Made by a program: the position numbers and the translations under genes. 19,040 bases of DNA from positions 1-19,040 of the forward strand of contig JADHSW010000032.1 of NCBI GenBank assembly GCA_016776705.1, given 5' to 3'. Below the pieces are notes generated by a model that was given only the letters and a program-made list of their open reading frames with translations, was not told the DNA's origin and made no database searches. Within the stretch, counting starts at the first letter, position 1. Each line of letters opens with the position of its first letter. Source of the DNA: Rhodospirillales bacterium. GTDB lineage: Bacteria; Pseudomonadota; Alphaproteobacteria; Rhodospirillales; JABHCV01. Of this stretch, positions 14,855 through 19,040 are shown one piece after another.

Positions 14855-16828
14855 TCAGACTGTCGCGGGTCCGTCGCCTTTTTTAACAGTATCCACGTCA
14901 TCGACCGTTATCTGTTCCTGCATGCGGTTGACCAGTGTGTCGAGCATGCCGCGCAGGTTTTCCGACTGTTGCAGCAGGCCGGTGGTGACTTCCAGCGCTT
15001 CTGTCGATGACAGGCGTGCAATTGTAAGCGCCACTTGTCGGGATTCTTTTATCAGAGTGGCAATATCGCGAATGGCCCATGTCGCCTGACCGGCGGCAGA
15101 CCTGATGGCGTCGAAACGACGGCTGACGCCGCCATTCCCGGCAAAGTCACCGCGTTTTGAATCACCGTTCAAAATCACAAGATTGGTGTCTGGTCCCTGC
15201 TCGGGGGTGTTGATCACCAGCATGTCGGCCTGCTCTGCTATGGCCGAAATCAGGCCTTCAATGGTTCCAATCTTTTCGCCGGCGTCTGAAAGATTGCGGA
15301 TCAATGTGCCGGTGCGCTCGGCTTCGTCCGCGGCGGCTGTAACGTTTTCCGATGACAGCGCCACCTGACGGCTGATCGAAGAAATACTGTCCAGTGACAG
15401 ATCGCTTACGGTGGGGGAGGGCGGAGCCGGAGGGGGAGATGTCGCCTCACTGCCATTGTCCATGATCCGGTGCTTGCCGATATCATCAGCGGTCGCATCG
15501 ATAATCTTGCGCAGCAGGACGATTTCCGCCAGGGCATCCCGGCCCTTGTCGGCTTCCACTTTCATGGATTCCAGATCCCGGCGCAGCCACTCGGCCTCGG
15601 CGCTGGCTGCCCGCCCTCGCTCTGCTTCCGCTTTCGCTTTTTTCATGGTGTTGCGCAGCTTGTTGGCTTCCGCAAGACGGCCCTTTAAATTCCAGAAGGC
15701 ACGCGCGATGTCGCCCGTTTCATCCTCGTTGCCAAGCCCCCAAACGACAATATCCGTGTCCCCCGCATTCAGCCGACGCGCTGCTTCACCGGCGGCGATT
15801 GTCGGGCCGGAGATGGAGCGCATGATGGCGATTCCGAAAAGCATCATCAGCATTATCGCTGAAGCTACGCCAGACCCTATCCAGATGCGAAAGTCATGGC
15901 GCAGGGATTGGCGATTGGAATCTACATGCGCCAGATTGTCGCCGGTATATTCGGTTATAGCGTCAACGCTGGGGGCCATGTAGGAGACGATCTCCTCCAG
16001 ACGATCACGGGAATTGTCGCGCACAACCCTGACTTTTGCATAAGCAGTTAAGGTAAAGCCGTAAGCGTTGAGCGCCTGATGAAGGGCCGTTTTGTTTTCC
16101 TGGGATATGGGAACGGAATTCAGCAATTTTGCGAATTCCTTTTGATGTGTCTCCAGGTTGACAAGATCCCTGCCTGCGCCACTTTCAATGAACTGGGTCG
16201 TGGCGACCCTGATATCGGCCATCGTTTCATTGAAGCTGAGCATATTAACATCAGTAAGAATTTTCCCCATGGCATGAAGGGATTGCCGCAACGTGCTTTC
16301 CCTGCCGGTTAAATCCGGTGGGGGGCGGTCATCTTGTTTGCTGGCTTTGTCGTACTGTTCCATATATTGGGCGACAGCCTCGCGAAGTGTCGACGCCTGT
16401 TCCCCGATCGGTGCGGCGTCAGGGCGCTGGTAAAGCTCATCCAGGCGCTGGCCAACCGTATTGGCAAGGGCGACATGTTCCTGAGTGGCAGCAATTTCAG
16501 CGTCGGTGGTCGGGAACTGATGTGTGGCAAGGCGTTTGGATAATTCGTGGGATTCGGCGCGCAGTCGCCATATGTCTCTCTCGATTGAAGCAGCGAAGGC
16601 ATCTAATTCGACCGCCCGCCTTAGGACAGAGTCGGCTTTGGCGAGTTCACGGTCAGCAAAAAACAGCCCGAATCCGCCAGCGCCCAACACGCATAAACCC
16701 AAAATAAAGAACAGGGAAGACCTGGTTGCCAGGCCGATTCCGCCCATGAACGTGCGGTCCTGAAAGTCATTTGAAACTGGTTGGGATTCGCCCTGCATTT
16801 GCCCATTGGGTACAGGTTCCATGGCCAT
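14855..16828 (-). CDS. chemoreceptor-like membrane protein with a degenerate signalling tip
   Basis: The 657-residue protein has the plan of a methyl-accepting chemotaxis receptor: span one (about 38-58), a large helical periplasmic sensor (60-315), span two (316-336), HAMP (337-390), a long coiled coil with repeated ADKGRDALAE-type heptads (385-445), a proline-rich break, and a signalling-like helix from about 480. The segment AGEKIGTIEGLISAIAEQ matches the receptor consensus. The next part, normally NLLALNATIEAARAGE, is replaced by an unrelated sequence with DMLVINTPEQGPD and SKRGDFAGNGG. The CheA/CheW contact tip is therefore absent. It may signal to another partner or be decaying, although the frame is intact. 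ATG 16828 was chosen over ATG 16843 because GGAAGG sits 5 bases upstream. Confidence 0.8.
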   Translation of the reverse strand: MAMEPVPNGQMQGESQPVSNDFQDRTFMGGIGLATRSSLFFILGLCVLGAGGFGLFFADRELAKADSVLRRAVELDAFAASIERDIWRLRAESHELSKRLATHQFPTTDAEIAATQEHVALANTVGQRLDELYQRPDAAPIGEQASTLREAVAQYMEQYDKASKQDDRPPPDLTGRESTLRQSLHAMGKILTDVNMLSFNETMADIRVATTQFIESGAGRDLVNLETHQKEFAKLLNSVPISQENKTALHQALNAYGFTLTAYAKVRVVRDNSRDRLEEIVSYMAPSVDAITEYTGDNLAHVDSNRQSLRHDFRIWIGSGVASAIMLMMLFGIAIMRSISGPTIAAGEAARRLNAGDTDIVVWGLGNEDETGDIARAFWNLKGRLAEANKLRNTMKKAKAEAERGRAASAEAEWLRRDLESMKVEADKGRDALAEIVLLRKIIDATADDIGKHRIMDNGSEATSPPPAPPSPTVSDLSLDSISSISRQVALSSENVTAAADEAERTGTLIRNLSDAGEKIGTIEGLISAIAEQADMLVINTPEQGPDTNLVILNGDSKRGDFAGNGGVSRRFDAIRSAAGQATWAIRDIATLIKESRQVALTIARLSSTEALEVTTGLLQQSENLRGMLDTLVNRMQEQITVDDVDTVKKGDGPATV

Positions 16829-16870
16829 GCACACCTTCCGCATTAACTTAAGAAATAAATGTAACTATTT

Positions 16871-16902
16871 ATTATATAACAAAAACAGCGCGTTGCCGTC
16901 AA
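16871..16902 (-). promoter_or_regulatory. candidate sigma70-type promoter of the receptor-like gene
   Basis: On the - strand, TTGACG (16902-16897) is followed after 18 bases by TATATAAT (16878-16871), in AT-rich DNA about 45 bases before the chosen start codon. The -35 matches the consensus well and the -10 is ambiguous by one or two bases. It lies in the 234-base gap between the receptor-like gene and the divergent 66-codon ORF; I saw no clear promoter for the other direction. Confidence 0.4.
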
Positions 16903-17062
16903 AATTAATAAAAATCCGGCATCTGGTGCAGGATTAATACAGGGGTGATTATCTGATTCCCTTTCTGGGTTGTATATGCCATACTTCACAATCGTGGCAG
17001 AAAGTCGCGAGTCCGAGAGAATTCGGGCGATGACATAGAATGTGACAAGAAAGGAGGTCAGA

Positions 17063-17263
17063 ATGACACTCATACCGGCTGGGTCGCCGGTAAACTTTAA
17101 TCTTGCGGTGGAGACTCTCAAGAGGACTCTCAAGCATGATAAAGTTGCGGCCGCAGCCTTATCCCAAGCACAAGCACCCCCGGATCGAGCGGGGCAGGAT
17201 GTTGACGTGTCAGCCACGAGTTCGGATTCGAACTTGGGTCGATTTGTTAACACAGATGCCTAG
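17063..17263 (+). CDS. small hypothetical protein, 66 residues
   Basis: A strong Shine-Dalgarno, AAGGAGGT (17051-17058), lies 4 bases before ATG 17063, which is the best argument that this ORF is translated. The product has no signal peptide or membrane span. Its middle, LAVETLKRTLKHDKVAAAALSQAQ, is an amphipathic helix that weakly recalls the AV-LKKALD pattern of YjfB-type putative motility proteins; I do not rely on that. The rest is polar and Pro/Ser/Asp-rich. It is divergent from the receptor-like gene, and its TAG stop is the first three bases of a 10-bp hairpin that opens the structured region downstream. Confidence 0.6.
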   Translation: MTLIPAGSPVNFNLAVETLKRTLKHDKVAAAALSQAQAPPDRAGQDVDVSATSSDSNLGRFVNTDA

Positions 17264-17600
17264 AGTGTGATCGTTTCATACTCTAAGGGTATGTTCGCGC
17301 CTTGGATCATGGATTGATCCAAGGCCGAAAGCCCTGATGGTTTGATTTCCGACGGCTCGTTAGCAATCGTCGGAACGCGTGGCCACACCTGGTGGACTGA
17401 GCCGTTTTGCGCCTTTTGGCGCTGTGCTCAGGCTACTGGTTCTTTAGCCGTACCGCTTCGCTTGCCCGAAAGGGTATGCGCGGCGGCGGCCAAGGGGCTC
17501 GTGTTGCTGTGTGGGATCTTATCGATTGAGAACCGGTGCCTGTCTGGCAACGGCCAAGCTGGATTTGCCGGTTCACCCGTAGCGATTTTCGCTCCGGGCC
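17261..17600 (+). ncRNA. candidate large structured RNA, family not recognised
   Basis: Hairpins fill this stretch. 17261-17270 pairs with 17276-17285 (10 bp, one G-U). 17299-17309 pairs with 17315-17325 (11 bp, perfect), enclosed by AGGG/CCCT (17286-17289, 17332-17335). 17347-17354 pairs with 17368-17375 (8 bp). CTGAGC/GCTCAG (17397-17402, 17426-17431) encloses GCGCC-TTTT-GGCGC. 17436-17443 pairs with 17529-17536 (8 bp, one G-U), enclosing AGCC/GGCT and a stem capped by a GAAA tetraloop (17465-17474). 17546-17550 pairs with 17565-17569, and AGCGA/TCGCT is at 17581-17593. Long-range nesting and a GNRA cap suggest a folded RNA. It shows none of the RNase P, tmRNA or SRP signatures I know. The strand is inferred from flanking genes and the GNRA loop. 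It could also be a long leader for the next ORF. Confidence 0.5.
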
Positions 17601-17686
17601 TGTAGTTGTGTCAGGAATGTTGATTGCGGCCTGATTTATTTCTGCCGTTATAGATTCCGTTAACCATTTTGGTTCAAGGTACAGAC

Positions 17687-17911
17687 ATGAGCCAGATATC
17701 CAGCATTCCTGCTCGCGCGATTGCGCTGACAAACGATAGACCCCGCGGTTATTCAACGGCGGAACAGGTCAGGAACCGGGCGGCTTTTTCCAATCCCAAC
17801 GAAACCCCGCACGAGCGAAAAGCCTTGAATCGACTGAATAAGGTGCTCGAAAATGTCAATATGCCCCGCCCCGATGTACCGCGTGGCTATTATCTCGACA
17901 TCAAGGTCTGA
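17687..17911 (+). CDS. small hypothetical protein, 74 residues
   Basis: ATG 17687 follows AAGGT with 7 bases spacing; the frame is open upstream to 17669 without support. The product is polar, basic and soluble-looking. It has an N-terminal SQISSIPARAIALTNDRPRGY, a central helix rich in Arg, Asn and Lys (HERKALNRLNKVLENVN), and the tail MPRPDVPRGYYLDIKV. There is no signal peptide, membrane span or metal site, and I do not recognise the family. It lies about 90 bases after the structured region, which might be its leader, and is followed 4 bases later by a terminator-like hairpin, consistent with a short monocistronic unit. Confidence 0.62.
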   Translation: MSQISSIPARAIALTNDRPRGYSTAEQVRNRAAFSNPNETPHERKALNRLNKVLENVNMPRPDVPRGYYLDIKV

Positions 17912-17914
17912 TCA

Positions 17915-17947
17915 CCTCCTTAGTCTATAGGAGGGACATTTTTATTT
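17915..17947 (+). terminator. intrinsic terminator after the 74-codon ORF
   Basis: CCTCCT (17915-17920) pairs with AGGAGG (17929-17934) across an 8-base loop, followed by GACA and TTTTTATTT. The pairing of a Shine-Dalgarno-like AGGAGG with its complement is notable, but no start codon follows within range, so termination is the simpler reading. Confidence 0.55.
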
Positions 17948-18000
17948 GTTCCAATTTTCTGTTAAGCTGTTATCCATTAAGAAATATGGAATCGCAGGGG

Positions 18001-18022
18001 GTATTCTGCCGGGCGTATTCTG
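18001..18022 (+). repeat. paired GTATTCTG direct repeats upstream of the protease
   Basis: GTATTCTG occurs at 18001-18008 and 18015-18022, a 14-base period, and a looser relative (GGATCTG) follows at about 18031. They lie 34 bases or more before the protease start. They may be a regulator site or chance; nothing else supports either view. Confidence 0.3.
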
Positions 18023-18055
18023 TTGAGCGGGGATCTGTTGGGAGAAATTCAAGGC

Positions 18056-19040
18056 ATGCGCATCAAGAGCATCGTTGGCGTCATATCAACGGCATTAATG
18101 ATTACATTATTTGCCAGCAGGGTGGACGCAGGCGAAACCACGACTAAAATCCTAAAGTACGATAGCCAGGGAAATGTCATTGGCTATGAGGAAACAGACG
18201 TCAAGGGCAAGAAGAAAAGCACAAGCAAGAAGAAATCGTCTGGATCGTCGAAGATCTTTTATCCGGACAATGCTTTTGAAGAAGGCGAAGTGATTGTCAT
18301 CAATCCGCCAAGGGGTTTTGCTTCGGGCATTCGCTCTATGGGATATCAGGTCATTGAAACCGTCAAAATTTCTGCCCTGAATGTGACCGTTCAACGGCTT
18401 CGTATTCCTGCGCAAATGAGTGTTCCCAAGGCAGTCCGGGAATTGCGCAGCCGCTTTCCCGGGGTTGAAATTGACGCCAACCATCAGTTTGATCCATCCG
18501 CCGGGGTCGAATTCCCCGATAAGATCGCCCGCGCCCTCATTCGTTGGAGCGAGGCGCCCGCAAATTGCGGAAAAGGAGTCAAAATCGGCATGATTGACGC
18601 CGGAGTCGACATCAGTCACCCGGCATTCAAGGGTAATAATGTTGTCTACAAGTCGTTCCATAAAGAAGGCCGCGAAGAAGGTCCGAAGGATCATGGAACG
18701 GCGGTCGCCGCAATTATGGTCGGCACGCCGGAATGGGGCGGATTGTTGCCTGGGGCCTCGCTCTACGCCGCAAACATGTTTGAATACAATGAAGAAGGGC
18801 GCAAGGTTGGCAATGCCATTGGCCTTTTGAAAGCAGCCAACTGGCTGATCAACGAGCGGGTTCACATTATTAATCTGAGCGTCGCAGGAGCCGACAACAA
18901 GGTCCTGCGGCGAATTTTCCAGAAGGCCCTTCAGCAAAACCTGGTAATGGTTGCTGCCGGGGGTAACTGGGGGCGCGACGACAAACCGGCTTTCCCGGCG
19001 GCCTATAAAGGCGTCGTCGCAGTGACTGCTATCAGCGATC
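18056..19040 (+). CDS. secreted subtilisin-like serine protease (S8), N-terminal part
   Basis: The frame runs from ATG 18056 (GGAG 11 bases upstream) to the window edge, 328 codons without a stop. Residues 1-25 are a signal peptide ending VDA. A short repeat-like segment, YDSQGNVIGYEET, leads to a lysine/serine-rich linker (about 50-66, KGKKKSTSKKKSSGSSK). Residues 75-150 look like an inhibitor-type propeptide (VIVINPPRGFASGIRSMGYQV). The catalytic domain follows with Asp181 in GMIDAGVD, His213 in DHGTAVAAI and oxyanion-hole Asn304 in AAGGNWG. The catalytic serine (GTSxA) must lie beyond the window. It is expected to act in the periplasm or outside the cell; substrate unknown. Confidence 0.9.
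   Translation, partial: MRIKSIVGVISTALMITLFASRVDAGETTTKILKYDSQGNVIGYEETDVKGKKKSTSKKKSSGSSKIFYPDNAFEEGEVIVINPPRGFASGIRSMGYQVIETVKISALNVTVQRLRIPAQMSVPKAVRELRSRFPGVEIDANHQFDPSAGVEFPDKIARALIRWSEAPANCGKGVKIGMIDAGVDISHPAFKGNNVVYKSFHKEGREEGPKDHGTAVAAIMVGTPEWGGLLPGASLYAANMFEYNEEGRKVGNAIGLLKAANWLINERVHIINLSVAGADNKVLRRIFQKALQQNLVMVAAGGNWGRDDKPAFPAAYKGVVAVTAISD

Noticed and set aside
14020..14901. 293-codon - strand ORF opposite pgk
   Set aside because: Antisense shadow of phosphoglycerate kinase with Ser/Thr/Ala/Pro-biased translation and no recognisable domain.
15411..15983. 190-codon + strand ORF opposite the receptor-like gene
   Set aside because: Shadow frame rich in Ser/Arg/Ala; the - strand frame has spans, HAMP and coiled-coil organisation.
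16949..17253. - strand ORFs in the gap upstream of the receptor-like gene
   Set aside because: They overlap the 66-codon ORF, which has a much stronger ribosome site, and their translations show no domain.
17261..17600. RNase P RNA, tmRNA or SRP RNA
   Set aside because: The conserved signatures (GGAAAGTCC-type P4 core, tmRNA tag and T-arm, SRP GGTCAGG...GGAAGGAAGC core) are absent.
17342..17605. 87-codon open frame across the structured region
   Set aside because: It starts at TTG with no Shine-Dalgarno, has a Trp/Cys/Ala-rich translation unlike a natural domain, and coincides with strong stems. The open frame is more easily explained by GC-rich structure.

Overview
The window looks like the chromosome of an alphaproteobacterium, most likely in or near the Rhodospirillales. 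This is inferred from gene content, codon usage and the resemblance of the products; I made no database comparison. One theme dominates: making and using c-type cytochromes. Almost everything between about 0.2 and 13.6 kb is either a haem protein, the machine that attaches haem, or a regulator beside them.

Layout. The left edge holds the 3' end of an IS1595/ISXO2-type transposase with a probable terminal repeat. Next comes a secreted monohaem cytochrome c (271-1026). A 378-base gap follows, with an operator-like dyad and a run of hairpins ending in an intrinsic terminator, which is a candidate small RNA or leader. The complete System I maturation operon ccmABCDEFGHI (1405-8385) comes next, all on the + strand, with mostly overlapping or abutting genes.

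Beyond it is an electron-transfer locus arranged around a divergent control region. On the - strand are a cytochrome b561-DHC (dihaem cytochrome c) fusion, an SHP-type oxygen/NO-binding cytochrome, and a small CXXCH cytochrome gene whose frame is broken twice. On the + strand are a second b561, a PepSY-domain protein, an OmpR-type response regulator and its sensor kinase. The shared intergenic region carries four GTTCA half-sites, two of them spaced 11 bp apart, which fits an OmpR-family operator. Membrane b561 would pass quinol electrons to DHC and then SHP, and the Ccm proteins would attach the haem to these cytochromes.

From 13.6 kb the content changes: phosphoglycerate kinase (+), then a 657-residue membrane receptor (-) that resembles a methyl-accepting chemotaxis protein but has lost the canonical CheA/CheW-contacting hairpin tip. 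A 66-codon ORF, about 340 bases of densely nested hairpins with no convincing coding potential (the best candidate for an undescribed structured RNA), a 74-codon ORF with a terminator, and the first 328 codons of a secreted subtilisin-like protease complete the window.

The most unusual items are the structured region at 17261-17600, the C-rich-loop hairpin cluster at 1176-1295, the b561-DHC fusion with its paralogous divergent partner, the doubly frameshifted cytochrome and the degenerate chemoreceptor.
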